Positions 1-8,339 of a DNA stretch of 64,000 nt are shown piece by piece. The stretch is from Gluconobacter potus (GTDB lineage Bacteria > Pseudomonadota > Alphaproteobacteria > Acetobacterales > Acetobacteraceae): the NCBI RefSeq assembly GCF_015244705.1, contig NZ_JABCQF010000009.1:38749-102748 (forward strand), given 5' to 3'. The notes under the pieces are model-generated. The model saw nothing but the letters and a program-made list of their open reading frames with translations. It was not told the DNA's origin and ran no database searches. How positions within the stretch are numbered: the first letter of the stretch is position 1; the number at the start of each line of letters is the position of its first letter. The translations under genes were made by a program, and so were the position numbers.

Positions 1-1
1 A

Positions 2-3000
2 ATTCCCGGCGCCCGGTCGCATCCCACTAAACTGGTCCAGTCGGCCGCCATGGCCTCGGTGCGCCCGCCCGGGCCTTCCCACAAGCCAACCCTCCCTGAC
101 GCCGTCATCCATGACGGCCTGCTCTCCGACGCTCAACTGGAATCCGTCATCTATGCTGGCCAGGCCCATGATCGCTTTCTGGCAGGTCGGTGGAAAGCCG
201 ATCAGACATGGGACATCCTCACCCGTGTCGGTGAGGACGATCCCGATGGTGTCCGGTTCCGCCGCGGCTGGTTCCTTGGCGATGGCACCGGCACCGGAAA
301 GGGCCGCCAGGTCGCGGGTATCATTCTCGACAACTGGCTTAACGGCCGCAGGCGCGCGGTCTGGGTGTCGAAGTCGGACAAACTCCTCGAAGACGCGCAG
401 CGCGACTGGTCGGCATTGAGAATGGAACGGCTGCTGGTCACACCCCAGTCGCGTTTTTCGCAGGGCATCGCTATCCGTCTGACCGAGGGCATCCTGTTCA
501 CCACCTATGCCACGCTCCGGACCGAAGAGCGCGGCGCGAAAGCCTCCCGCGTCCAGCAGATCGTCGAGTGGCTCGGGGCTGATTTCGACGGGGTCATCAT
601 CTTCGATGAAGCGCATTCCATGCAGAACGCCGCTGGCAGCAAGGGAGAGCGGGGCGATCAGGAAGCCTCCTTGCAGGGGCGTGCCGGACTGCGCCTGCAA
701 CATGCCCTGCCGGATGCGCGGGTGGTCTATGTCTCCGCCACGGGTGCGACCTCGGTCCATAATCTGGCCTATGCCCAGCGTCTGGGCCTCTGGGGCGGGG
801 AGGATTTCCCCTTCGTCACACGGGCCGATTTCATTGCCGCCATCGAGGCCGGCGGTGTGGCGGCCATGGAGGTCCTGGCGCGCGACCTCAAGGCCATGGG
901 ACTCTATACCGCCCGGTCGCTCTCCTATGATGGCGTCGAATATGAACTGGTCGAGCATCAGCTTACGCCAGAACAGATCCGCATCTATGACGCCTTCGCC
1001 CAGGCGTTTATGGTCATCCACAACAATCTCGACGCCGCCATGCAGGCGGCCAACATCACCGGAACGGACGGCACGCTGAACCGGCAGGCCAAGGCTGCCG
1101 CCCGCTCGGCCTTCGAGAGCACGAAACAGCGGTTTTTCAACCATCTGATCACGGCCATGAAAACCGTGACCCTGATCCGCGCAATCGAGCGCGATCTGGA
1201 CGAGGGCCATGCGGCCGTCATCCAGCTTGTCTCCACGGGGGAGGCCCTGACCGAACGGCGGCTGGCCGAGATCTCGCCGGAAGACTGGAATGACCTGCGG
1301 ATCGATGTGACGCCGCGCGAATACGTTCTTGGGTATCTGGAACATTCTTTCCCGGTCCAGCTTTATGAACCCTATAGCGACGGGTCGGATCATGTGTATT
1401 CACGGCCGGTCTTTCACGACGGCAGGCCTGTCCTGAGCCGTGAGGCCGTGGCCCGGCGGGATGCGATGATCGAACAGCTTGCAGCGCTCCCGGCACTGCC
1501 TGGCGCGCTCGATCAGATCATCCAGCATTTTGGCACCGATGCCGTTGCCGAGGTGACCGGCCGCTCGCGGCGCGTGGTGCGCAAGGGGGATCGGCTTGCC
1601 GTGGAAAGCCGACCCGCCGCCGCCAGCCTGATCGAGACGCAGGCGTTTATGGATGATGCCAAGCGCATTCTGGTCTTCTCGGATGCCGGAGGTACCGGCC
1701 GGTCCTATCACGCCGAGCTTTCCGCTGCGAACCGCCGTTTGCGGGTGCATTACCTGCTGGAACCCGGCTGGAAGGCGGACGCCGCCATTCAGGGGCTGGG
1801 TCGCACCAACCGGACCAATCAGGCGCAGCCGCCTCTGTTCCGGCCGATTGCCACGGACGTGAAGGCGGAAAAACGCTTTCTCTCCACCATCGCCCGCCGG
1901 CTGGACACGCTGGGCGCCATGACCCGGGGCCAGCGTCAGACGGGCGGGCAGGGGCTGTTCCGCCCGGAAGACAACCTCGAAAGTCCTTATGCGCGCGATG
2001 CGCTGCGGCAGTTCTACCGTCTTCTCGCCCGGGAGAAGGTCGAAGGCTGCACACTGGCGCAATTCGAGGATGCGACGGGTCTGTCTCTGGTCGATGATAC
2101 GGGCCTGAAAGACAAGCTTCCACCGATTTCCACGTTCCTCAACCGGATGCTCGCCCTGCCGGTGGCGTTGCAGAACCTGCTGTTCGCGACATTCGAGGAT
2201 CTGCTGGCTGGACGTGTCGAGGCGGCGGTGGCGGCTGGTGTTTATGATGCGGGGCTGGAAACCCTGCGTGCGGACAGTTTCACCATTCTCGCGCGCCAGA
2301 CCATCCACACCCATGCCGAAACCGGTGCGGACACGGAATTGCTGACCATCCGGGAACGTCGGCGCTCGGAACCCGTTACGCTCTCGCAAGCACTGGCTCT
2401 GGGACGGGAGCGGGAGTCCGGTCTTGTGCGCAATACCCAGTCGGGGCGGGTCGCGGTGCGTGTTCCGGCACCCGGCCTGGTGACCGAAGACGGGGAATTC
2501 GAATGGCGCGTCCGCCTGGTCAGGTCCATGGACACGCAGATCCTCTCGCGTGACGCCTTCGCGGCGAGCCACTGGAAGGCTGTGGATGAGGCCACTTTCG
2601 CGGCTTTGTGGGAGGCGGATCTGCGTACGGTCGATGAATTCGTCGAGACCGAGTTCCATATGGTGACGGGGCTGCTGTTGCCGGTCTGGAAACGTCTGCC
2701 GACAGATCATGCACGGGTCTATCGGCTGCAGACCGGTGACGGCGAACGCGTGCTCGGCCGGCGCGTACCTGTGGCATGGGCCACCAGTGCCGGAGTGACC
2801 GGCAGTCTGTCGCTATCCGGGCAGGACGCACGCAGGGCTATGCTGGACGATGGAACGGTCCTGCATCTGGCCGAACGCATGCAGGTGCGGCGGGTGCGGG
2901 TGATGGGACGGGCGCGGATCGAACTGACCGGCTTTACCGAAGGGATGCGGGAACGTTTGCGGGCTTATGGCCTGTTTTCGGAAATCATCTCGTGGACATT

Positions 3001-3100
3001 GCGGTTTTTCGTGCCGGTCGATGAGGCGGGCGATAAGGTTCTGGAACGGCTCTTCGAAACCTGGCCGATTGAGCGCGTGACGGAAAGGGAGGCGGCATGA
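2..3100 (+). CDS. Strawberry-notch-like helicase/NTPase, 5' truncated by window edge
   Basis: Large helicase-like protein of the strawberry notch C-terminal family, common in integrative conjugative elements. The frame is open from base 2 through the first ATG at 50, and the upstream residues (TKLVQSAAMASV) read like family sequence, so the true start lies outside the window; about 1030 residues are seen of a protein that is usually longer. Numbered from the ATG at 50, a Walker A motif GDGTGTGKG sits at 77-85 and a DEAH box at 186-189, followed by a helicase C-terminal half with an LGRTNRTNQ stretch. Its last bases overlap the start of the Toprim gene by 4 bp, so the two are translationally coupled. 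Its role in the element is not established; handling of single-stranded DNA or methylation-related remodelling are possibilities. The family call is firm, the function is not. Confidence 0.88.
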   Translation: MPGARSHPTKLVQSAAMASVRPPGPSHKPTLPDAVIHDGLLSDAQLESVIYAGQAHDRFLAGRWKADQTWDILTRVGEDDPDGVRFRRGWFLGDGTGTGKGRQVAGIILDNWLNGRRRAVWVSKSDKLLEDAQRDWSALRMERLLVTPQSRFSQGIAIRLTEGILFTTYATLRTEERGAKASRVQQIVEWLGADFDGVIIFDEAHSMQNAAGSKGERGDQEASLQGRAGLRLQHALPDARVVYVSATGATSVHNLAYAQRLGLWGGEDFPFVTRADFIAAIEAGGVAAMEVLARDLKAMGLYTARSLSYDGVEYELVEHQLTPEQIRIYDAFAQAFMVIHNNLDAAMQAANITGTDGTLNRQAKAAARSAFESTKQRFFNHLITAMKTVTLIRAIERDLDEGHAAVIQLVSTGEALTERRLAEISPEDWNDLRIDVTPREYVLGYLEHSFPVQLYEPYSDGSDHVYSRPVFHDGRPVLSREAVARRDAMIEQLAALPALPGALDQIIQHFGTDAVAEVTGRSRRVVRKGDRLAVESRPAAASLIETQAFMDDAKRILVFSDAGGTGRSYHAELSAANRRLRVHYLLEPGWKADAAIQGLGRTNRTNQAQPPLFRPIATDVKAEKRFLSTIARRLDTLGAMTRGQRQTGGQGLFRPEDNLESPYARDALRQFYRLLAREKVEGCTLAQFEDATGLSLVDDTGLKDKLPPISTFLNRMLALPVALQNLLFATFEDLLAGRVEAAVAAGVYDAGLETLRADSFTILARQTIHTHAETGADTELLTIRERRRSEPVTLSQALALGRERESGLVRNTQSGRVAVRVPAPGLVTEDGEFEWRVRLVRSMDTQILSRDAFAASHWKAVDEATFAALWEADLRTVDEFVETEFHMVTGLLLPVWKRLPTDHARVYRLQTGDGERVLGRRVPVAWATSAGVTGSLSLSGQDARRAMLDDGTVLHLAERMQVRRVRVMGRARIELTGFTEGMRERLRAYGLFSEIISWTLRFFVPVDEAGDKVLERLFETWPIERVTEREAA

Positions 3101-4161
3101 TGGCGGAGCATGATGCACGGGACCTGTCACGCCGTCTGGCGGAGAACGCCGAGGCGGTGTGCCGTCATTACCTCTCGGCCGGGCGACGGCATGGCAATTA
3201 CTGGCTGGTCGGCGATGTTCGTAACACCCCCGGCCGCTCGCTTTATGTCCGCCTGCATGGCCCTTCGGAAGGGCGCGGGGCCGCCGGGCGCTGGACGGAT
3301 GCCAGCACCGGTGCGTTCGGCGATCTGCTCGACCTGATCCGTGATTGCCTCGGTCTGATCGAATTCCGCGACGTTGCTGACGAGGCGCGCAGCTTTCTGG
3401 CGCTGCCTCAGCCTGAACCTGACCGGGCGGCGGATCGCCCGCGAACGTCCCCGTCGCACCGGCCCGGGACGGGAGGCAGCAGCACGGACGCCGCACGCCG
3501 CCTGTGGGATGCCAGCCGGCCCCTGTCCGGTGTCGCGGCTGTCTATCTGCGGGGACGCGATCTGACGCGCTGTTCCCCTTTGGCTGCCCTGCGTTTTCAC
3601 CCCGACTGCTACTATCGCGCTGATGCCGACAGTCCGCCCGAGACCTGGCCCGCGATGATCGCCGCCGTCACCGATCTCGGAGGTCGCGTCACCGGCGTTC
3701 ATCGCACCTGGCTGGCGTGCGATGGACGCGGCAAGGCGCCTGTCGCCATACCCCGTCGGGCGATGGGCGATCTGCTCGGCCATGCCGTGCGTTTTGGCGC
3801 AGCCTCTGACGCTCTGGCGGCAGGCGAGGGGATCGAAACGGTGCTGTCGCTCCGCGAGGTCATGCCCGATCTGCCACTGGCCGCCTGCCTGTCCTCGGCG
3901 CATCTCGCCGCCATGGCGTTTCCGCCTGCCCTGCGCCGCCTCTACGTGCTGCGCGATGACGACCCGGCCGGCGACCATGCGGTGACGACCCTGCTCGCCC
4001 GGACGCAGGAGGCCGGGATCGAGTGCCTTGTGCTGTCACCGCGTCTGGCGGATTTCAACGATGATCTGCGCTATCTCGGGCGCGGGGCGATGCGGGCGAT
4101 CCTGCATCCCCAGCTTGCCCCGCAGGACGTGGCGCGGTTCCTGCAACCCGTCGCGCACTGA
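3097..4161 (+). CDS. Toprim-domain protein (primase/topoisomerase-like)
   Basis: 354-residue protein with a C-terminal Toprim fold: the conserved acidic residue sits in GEGIET (Glu244) and the metal-binding aspartates in VLRDDDPAG (Asp287-289). The N-terminal 100 residues resemble the zinc-finger-less nucleic-acid binding region of ICE-borne Toprim proteins. Start is the ATG of an ATGA overlap with the helicase stop. Such pairs of helicase and Toprim protein recur in alphaproteobacterial conjugative islands and may prime or process transferred DNA; that role is inferred from context. There is no separate ribosome-binding site of note, consistent with coupling. Confidence 0.85.
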   Translation: MMAEHDARDLSRRLAENAEAVCRHYLSAGRRHGNYWLVGDVRNTPGRSLYVRLHGPSEGRGAAGRWTDASTGAFGDLLDLIRDCLGLIEFRDVADEARSFLALPQPEPDRAADRPRTSPSHRPGTGGSSTDAARRLWDASRPLSGVAAVYLRGRDLTRCSPLAALRFHPDCYYRADADSPPETWPAMIAAVTDLGGRVTGVHRTWLACDGRGKAPVAIPRRAMGDLLGHAVRFGAASDALAAGEGIETVLSLREVMPDLPLAACLSSAHLAAMAFPPALRRLYVLRDDDPAGDHAVTTLLARTQEAGIECLVLSPRLADFNDDLRYLGRGAMRAILHPQLAPQDVARFLQPVAH

Positions 4162-4486
4162 GGCGGGCCGGGAAGGGGGTGTGGGGGCATCGTTTTTCCT
4201 TGTCGTGCGGGGCTGTCCTGCCTTGCTTCCGGGTGGGGCACGCCCGCGGGCCTTTTAAGAGGGGGAGCGGGCGTCAGCCAGGCCGGGCCTGCAATGGCGG
4301 AGCCGGCTATTTTCCGCCGCGCGGGACTGCGTCCGCGCTTTGCATCGCGAAACAAAATAGCCGTCTCCCTGCCATCCTTCACTGCGTTCCGGCCGCGCGT
4401 TGCGCGGTTCCGGCCCGGCCTTCGTCTGCCGCTATCCGCCCCCGGAAAGGCCGCGAGTGGCGCGGCCAGAACCGGAGGACAGACCC
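4162..4486. promoter_or_regulatory. Long structured leader upstream of the DUF2493 gene
   Basis: 325 bases without a convincing gene. Contains an outer inverted repeat GGCTATTTT (4305-4313) / AAAATAGCC (4354-4362) enclosing a shorter imperfect hairpin around GGGACTGCGTCC. After it comes a segment (CCCTGCC, TCCTTC, CTGCG, TTCCGGCC, TCTGCCGCT in order) that matches the stretch at the same place upstream of the DUF736 gene at 6598. The leader ends in GGAGG (4474-4478), which sets the start of the next gene at 4487. Confidence 0.6.
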
Positions 4487-5422
4487 ATGACCCGCACACA
4501 GGACGATTTCGAACCCGCCCACGCCACCTCTTCAACCGCCCATGTGCTGGCGGAACTCCAGCTTTACGGCCACCGTCCCTTCGAGGATGAGCCGGACCCG
4601 CGGCCATTGCCCGAAGCACCCCGCATCGGTGGCGCGGTCGCCGACATCTTCGATGCCCTGTCAGCCACGCTGACCGACACAAGGCTGGAACCCGATCTCG
4701 AACCGCTGCTCTGGTCCACGGTCAACGTCTTTCACCGCATGGTCGGGCAGGTCGAACGGGATCTCGATCGCAACGAGGCAGCGCAGAAGCGCAGCCAGCA
4801 GGAACAGGATGGCAGCGAGATCCGCTCGGTGGAACTGGAACGTCTCATCGCCGAGGGCCTGACCCTGCTGGAGCGACGCAACGCCTACGAGATCTTCCGC
4901 GCCCTCGCCTGCGACCAGTTCGAACGCCTGACCATGTCGCCCTGGCGACCGCGCTCCGGTTCGCTGGTCAGCCGCAGCACCCTGACGGCATCCATGATCG
5001 ACAGCCGCGATTTCCTCAACGCCCGCCGCAAGGCCGAAACCGAACTGCTCGTGCCTCCCGGACCCAAGGTCGCGGTCACTGGCGGGCTCGATTACGAGGA
5101 CCATCACCTGATCTGGAACCGGCTGGACAAGGTGCGGGAGAAGCATCCCGACATGGTGCTGCTGCACGGCGGTTCACCGAAGGGGGCGGAATTCATCGCC
5201 TCCCGGTGGGCCGATCATCGGCAGGTGGCGCAGATCGCCTTCAAACCGGACTGGAACCGGCACGGCAAGGCCGCCCCGTTCCGGCGTAACGACGCTCTGC
5301 TGAAAGTCCTGCCAATCGGGGTCATGGTATTCCCCGGATCGGGCATTCAGGACAATCTGGCCGACAAGGCCAAACAGATGGGTATCCCGGTCTGGCGGTT
5401 CCGCAAGGACAGTGGCGCGTGA
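4487..5422 (+). CDS. DUF2493 domain protein of conjugative element
   Basis: 311 residues. The C-terminal third carries the DUF2493 Rossmann-like fold: KVAVTGGLDYEDHHLIW begins the domain, followed by MVLLHGGSPKGAE and a conserved WNRHGKAAPFRRN segment. These proteins are distantly related to SLOG/YspA-type nucleotide-sensing folds; ligand and role are unknown. The frame stays open upstream to 4400, but ATG 4487 is preferred because GGAGG lies 8 bases before it and family members begin with an MTRTQDDF-like sequence. It is a standard neighbour of the helicase and Toprim genes in these islands. Confidence 0.82.
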   Translation: MTRTQDDFEPAHATSSTAHVLAELQLYGHRPFEDEPDPRPLPEAPRIGGAVADIFDALSATLTDTRLEPDLEPLLWSTVNVFHRMVGQVERDLDRNEAAQKRSQQEQDGSEIRSVELERLIAEGLTLLERRNAYEIFRALACDQFERLTMSPWRPRSGSLVSRSTLTASMIDSRDFLNARRKAETELLVPPGPKVAVTGGLDYEDHHLIWNRLDKVREKHPDMVLLHGGSPKGAEFIASRWADHRQVAQIAFKPDWNRHGKAAPFRRNDALLKVLPIGVMVFPGSGIQDNLADKAKQMGIPVWRFRKDSGA

Positions 5423-5472
5423 GCGCCATCGTTCTCCAAGAAGGGTATATCAACATCCGTGGTGAGAAGAGT

Positions 5473-5829
5473 TTATTCTTTCGATATGCTTTTATAAATG
5501 CAGGAGATGCTCTGAACGCCGCTATAGGCACCGTCGATATGAAATGGTTTCCCCTCTTCGCAAAGAAGACGCCGATAATAGTCGCCATCTCCCGATACTC
5601 GACCCGTGCCTATTTCGGGAACTGGCTGAATTTTTTTGATTTCAATCCGATGTCCGGAATAGCAGGTATGTGCCTTGAATTCTTTGTCCAGATCCTCCGC
5701 GCTCCTGTTCTTTCCGATCTCGTTTACAGCATCGACAGAACAGGACGATACGCTCTGAGCACTCGCCGCAGATATATTGGCCAGCATAAATCCAGAAAAA
5801 ATGGGAAGAACGAAAAGACCGGCCTTCAT
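5473..5829 (-). CDS. Small secreted protein of unknown function
   Basis: 118 residues on the strand opposite to its neighbours. The ATG at 5829 is chosen over the open upstream extension because it follows AGAGGAACT by a normal gap and begins a clear signal peptide: MKAGLFVLPIFSGFMLA then an AlaSerAla-Gln cleavage site near residue 25. The mature part has four cysteines (two near the start, two in the C-terminal third) that could form disulfides in the periplasm, plus a YYRRLLCEEG segment. No family recognised. Base composition is lower in GC than the flanking ICE genes, suggesting a later insertion into the island. Confidence 0.6.
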   Translation of the reverse strand: MKAGLFVLPIFSGFMLANISAASAQSVSSCSVDAVNEIGKNRSAEDLDKEFKAHTCYSGHRIEIKKIQPVPEIGTGRVSGDGDYYRRLLCEEGKPFHIDGAYSGVQSISCIYKSISKE

Positions 5830-6597
5830 GATAACGAGTTCCTCTTTTCTATACGAAAGCATTGAGTCGATCGCACAATGTAGAAATGCAAAATAGAGAT
5901 ATATCAACATATGACTTCGATAAAGTGCGCCTTCGCAACCTGTTTCCACACTGAAGGAGATTAAGCCGGACTGCCCCACCCCTCACGCCGGACTGGAGGA
6001 GGGAAGAACTTTTCCCCGTTCCGGCTGCGGGGACGATGGATGAGGGAGGCGGTGGTCCCCTTCCGCGTCGGTGAACAGGTCGAAACTGCAGTGGCGAAGC
6101 AGGGATCGTCCAGCGGACAACTGGCTGCCCAGCCTTCGTTGAAACGACGGGTCCATAGAATGCGGCTCGAACCGTTTGTAGCAGGGACGCGGCAGATAGG
6201 GGCGGGTGTCTCTAGCCGCGATCCGCGCCAACAGCAGGTAAGACGGTCGCACCGGGCGAGCGCGATATCCTCCTATGTCGCACGTTCCCCACCTGTCGGA
6301 CCGGTCATGCCGGCATCGTCTCTCCATGGGGCTGGCGGGTCCGCACACCATGGCCTCTGTCGGATGGCTGATCTAGCCGAAGACCGGCTGCGCCTCGATC
6401 GGCTGGCCGCAACGGCGTTCCAGAACTTTCTTCCCCTGACGGCTGCGCCGTCATTCCTCGCGAGACAAGAAAGTTCCGGCCCTGCCGTCCTCCGCTGCGC
6501 TTCGGCCCTGAAGGGTGCTCTGCCGCTCGCCTCCGGCTGGTCGATCGCCATCGAGGCCACGGTGGTCGCGGCCCGATAACAGCATGGAGATACGACA
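5830..6597. other. Gene-poor stretch ending in a structured leader for DUF736
   Basis: About 770 bases. Open frames exist on both strands but none has a recognisable protein, a good ribosome-binding site and ICE-like codon use together, so none is called. The right end holds a nested palindrome: outer arms GAACTTTCTT (6423-6432) and AAGAAAGTTC (6467-6476), inner hairpin TGACGGC-TGC-GCCGTCA (6437-6453). After it comes sequence homologous to the leader before 4487, then GGAG just before the DUF736 start. Confidence 0.55.
6423..6476. promoter_or_regulatory. Nested palindrome (leader hairpin B)
   Basis: Ten-base perfect outer arms and a seven-base perfect inner stem with a TGC loop, ending 121 bases before the DUF736 start. 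It is the second of three similarly placed structures; the others are at 4305-4362 and 7117-7156. Candidate single-stranded promoter, attenuator or protein-binding site; function not known. Confidence 0.5.
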
Positions 6598-6921
6598 ATG
6601 GCTAACATCGGTTCCTTCAAGAAGGTGGGCGAAGGCTTCGAAGGCGAGATCGTCACCCTGGCCCTGCAGGCCCGCAACGTCCGCCTGGTGGCGGAAACCA
6701 ACCGGGCCAACGACAACGCCCCCAACTACCGCGTCTACCTTGGACGGGTTGAACTCGGCGCCGCATGGACCCGCCGCTCCAACGAAGGCCGCACCTATCT
6801 GAGCCTGAAGCTGGACGATCCCTCCTTCGCCGCCCCGATCTTCGCCAACCTGTTCACCGACGAGGAAGGGGAAGGCTACACCCTCATCTGGACCCGGCCC
6901 CGCAGCCGGAACGGGGAGTAA
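6598..6921 (+). CDS. DUF736 family protein (first copy)
   Basis: 107 residues matching DUF736: starts MANIGSFKKVGEGFEG, has the family core of alternating strands (NVRLVAETNRANDNAPNYRV; ELGAAWTRRS) and ends with YTLIWTRP. Ribosome-binding GGAGA sits 8-9 bases before the ATG. DUF736 genes are near-universal in this class of alphaproteobacterial conjugative element but have no assigned biochemical role. A second, diverged copy lies at 12393-12734 within the traF region. A perfect GC-rich hairpin follows the stop. Confidence 0.9.
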   Translation: MANIGSFKKVGEGFEGEIVTLALQARNVRLVAETNRANDNAPNYRVYLGRVELGAAWTRRSNEGRTYLSLKLDDPSFAAPIFANLFTDEEGEGYTLIWTRPRSRNGE

Positions 6922-6936
6922 GCTCCCCACCACCAA

Positions 6937-6961
6937 CCCCGCCCGGTCTTCCCGGGCGGGG
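6937..6961 (+). terminator. GC-rich hairpin after DUF736
   Basis: Perfect 10-bp stem CCCCGCCCGG / CCGGGCGGGG with loop TCTTC, 16 bases after the DUF736 stop. It is followed by CCTTCCGGCACTTCTTTT, a loose T-rich tract, so it probably acts as an intrinsic terminator. Confidence 0.65.
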
Positions 6962-7116
6962 CCTTCCGGCACTTCTTTTCCCACGTGCTCTTCCGGGCGC
7001 GGGCGGCAGCGCTGGTCGCCCGACGTGAGACGCAAGAGGAACACGAGGCTTTCCCTCAGCCTTCCCATTGTACCATGCGCGAGGGCAAACCGCGTCAAGG
7101 ACGCGTGGTCCCCCCA

Positions 7117-7156
7117 ATTTTGCCCGACGCACCCCTGCGGGCGCGCCGAACAAAAT
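7117..7156. promoter_or_regulatory. Nested imperfect palindrome (leader hairpin C)
   Basis: ATTTTG (7117-7122) pairs with CAAAAT (7151-7156), with further imperfect pairing outside. It encloses CGCACCC/GGGCGCG around CTGC. It sits 106 bases before the small gene at 7263, the same layout as hairpins A and B, but is the weakest of the three. Confidence 0.35.
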
Positions 7157-7262
7157 CGGCTCCCCCACGCGCCGGCGAGCCGGTCGCCTGCGGCGATCCC
7201 TGACCCGGTCCACCCCGGCATGAGCCGGCGGCCTGTCTTCAAGAAACGAAAGGAGCAGGACG

Positions 7263-7409
7263 ATGACCACGCACCACGGCCACATCCAGATGCTGCGCGC
7301 CGAACTGACCAGCTTTCACCTGAGCCGTCGCGAGCGCCAGCAGATCGAGCGCGAACTGGAGCATGCCATGGCGCAGATCGCAGCGACGCACCGGCGCTCG
7401 GACGAATGA
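7263..7409 (+). CDS. 48-residue helical protein of conjugative element
   Basis: Short gene with a strong AAGGAGCAGG ribosome-binding site 5 bases before ATG. The product starts MTTHHGHIQMLRAELTS and is almost entirely charged helix (RRERQQIERELEHAMAQI), with heptad-like spacing that could form a coiled coil. No family recognised. The good start signal, high-GC third positions matching its neighbours and the structured leader in front support it as real despite its size. Confidence 0.55.
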   Translation: MTTHHGHIQMLRAELTSFHLSRRERQQIERELEHAMAQIAATHRRSDE

Positions 7410-7527
7410 GCCGGGCGGAACGGCAGTCCCATGCATGTAGGCGGGGAACACTTCTGGTAAGCCTGTTTGAGCAAAACATCCCCGCCAGATCATATCGGGT
7501 ACGTCTTTTTTTCTGGAATAACTACAG

Positions 7528-7558
7528 AACAGTACGTATTATAATGTCCCGTACTGTT
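7528..7558 (+). promoter_or_regulatory. Promoter with operator-like palindrome
   Basis: Perfect inverted repeat AACAGTACG (7528-7536) / CGTACTGTT (7550-7558) with a 13-base spacer that contains a consensus -10 box TATAAT (7540-7545). A repressor bound here would cover the core promoter of the membrane-protein gene at 7573. No clear -35 is seen. The layout resembles TetR- or ArsR-type operators, but no such regulator is next to it. Confidence 0.5.
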
Positions 7559-7572
7559 TGCCGGAGGTGGAG

Positions 7573-8010
7573 ATGATTGTCATCGGGCTCATCTCGTGGG
7601 TCTTGGGGATCGCACTGCTCTGTTGGGTCTTCTTTAGCCTTGTATCCATTGTCGTGCCCACAATGGCGGGACTGATCGTCTTCTTCTGGACATATCGCAT
7701 GGGTGCCGGATTGGCGGCCGTTCTTCCTGCCATTATTGCTGGTAGTCTCGTACTATGGCTATTTCGGGTAGCGCTGACGACGGCCCGGCGTCCCGAAATC
7801 AGACTTGCCGTCGTGCTTGCCTTCTGTTTTCCGGCCTCTGTTGCGGGATACTTCGCCACAACTGGATTGGCCGAGATCGGCATTTCTTCTCCGCTCATGC
7901 GGATCATCCTCGGAGTGTTGGGTGCCGCTGTCGTCGGGGCGGCCTCTTTTGCGCGGCTTGCCCCTGACGCTGATCTTGTGACCGGAACATTCCCTTCTCG
8001 ACGCAATTAG
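7573..8010 (+). CDS. Small integral membrane protein
   Basis: 145 residues with four to five hydrophobic helices: MIVIGLISWVLGIALLCWVFF, a second in the 30s-40s (VVPTMAGLIVFFW), a third LAAVLPAIIAGSLVLWLF, then LAVVLAFCFPASVAGYF and a Gly/Ala-rich LGVLGAAVVGAASFA near the end. The ATG at 7573 is preferred over an upstream TTG because GGAGGTGG lies 4 bases before it. No family recognised. The operator-like promoter directly upstream suggests its own regulated expression. Confidence 0.6.
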   Translation: MIVIGLISWVLGIALLCWVFFSLVSIVVPTMAGLIVFFWTYRMGAGLAAVLPAIIAGSLVLWLFRVALTTARRPEIRLAVVLAFCFPASVAGYFATTGLAEIGISSPLMRIILGVLGAAVVGAASFARLAPDADLVTGTFPSRRN

Positions 8011-8126
8011 CGCGTCCCTGGCGCTGTTCGGGCGCAACGGACGTTTGCCGACACGAACCGATCAGATGCTGCTTGTGATTGATCTTTGGATGACGCGTCC
8101 ACGTGATGACAGGAGATTGACCGACG

Positions 8127-8339
8127 ATGGAGACACGACCCGATTGGTATAGTCCCGGATTTCTGGACAGGGCGTTCACGCTCGACCTCCCTGATTTTGC
8201 GCAGGAGTTCCTCTCCCTGAATCAGGATTATGTGCGTGGATACCATGCATTTACCGGACTCTCCGACTCAGACGAGACGGTCCGCCAGCGCAATCTCGAT
8301 GCTTTTGCACGTCAGTGGGGCCTCCGATTTCCCTGTTGA
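8127..8339 (+). CDS. DUF6499-like N-terminal part of split DUF2285 protein
   Basis: 70 residues with the DUF6499/'transcriptional regulator domain' signature found at the front of DUF2285 proteins: DWYSPGFLDRAFTLDLPDFAQEFL, then a YVRGYHAF segment and RQWGLRFP. ATG 8127 follows AGGAGATTG. The frame ends in TGA right after GLRFP-Cys, while the next frame continues VDPSIPAWAAPALW, the expected continuation. Removing one C in the CCC at about 8332-8334 joins the two. So the ORF is the N-terminal fragment of a gene broken, or rescued, by a +1 shift. Confidence 0.7.
   Translation: METRPDWYSPGFLDRAFTLDLPDFAQEFLSLNQDYVRGYHAFTGLSDSDETVRQRNLDAFARQWGLRFPC

Noticed and set aside
1400..2710. 436-residue open frame on the minus strand inside the helicase gene
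   Set aside because: Antisense shadow of high-GC coding sequence; no family features and the plus-strand helicase is unmistakable.
6040..6579. 179-residue plus-strand frame before DUF736
   Set aside because: Low-complexity translation that runs through the nested palindrome leader; no start signal and no family.
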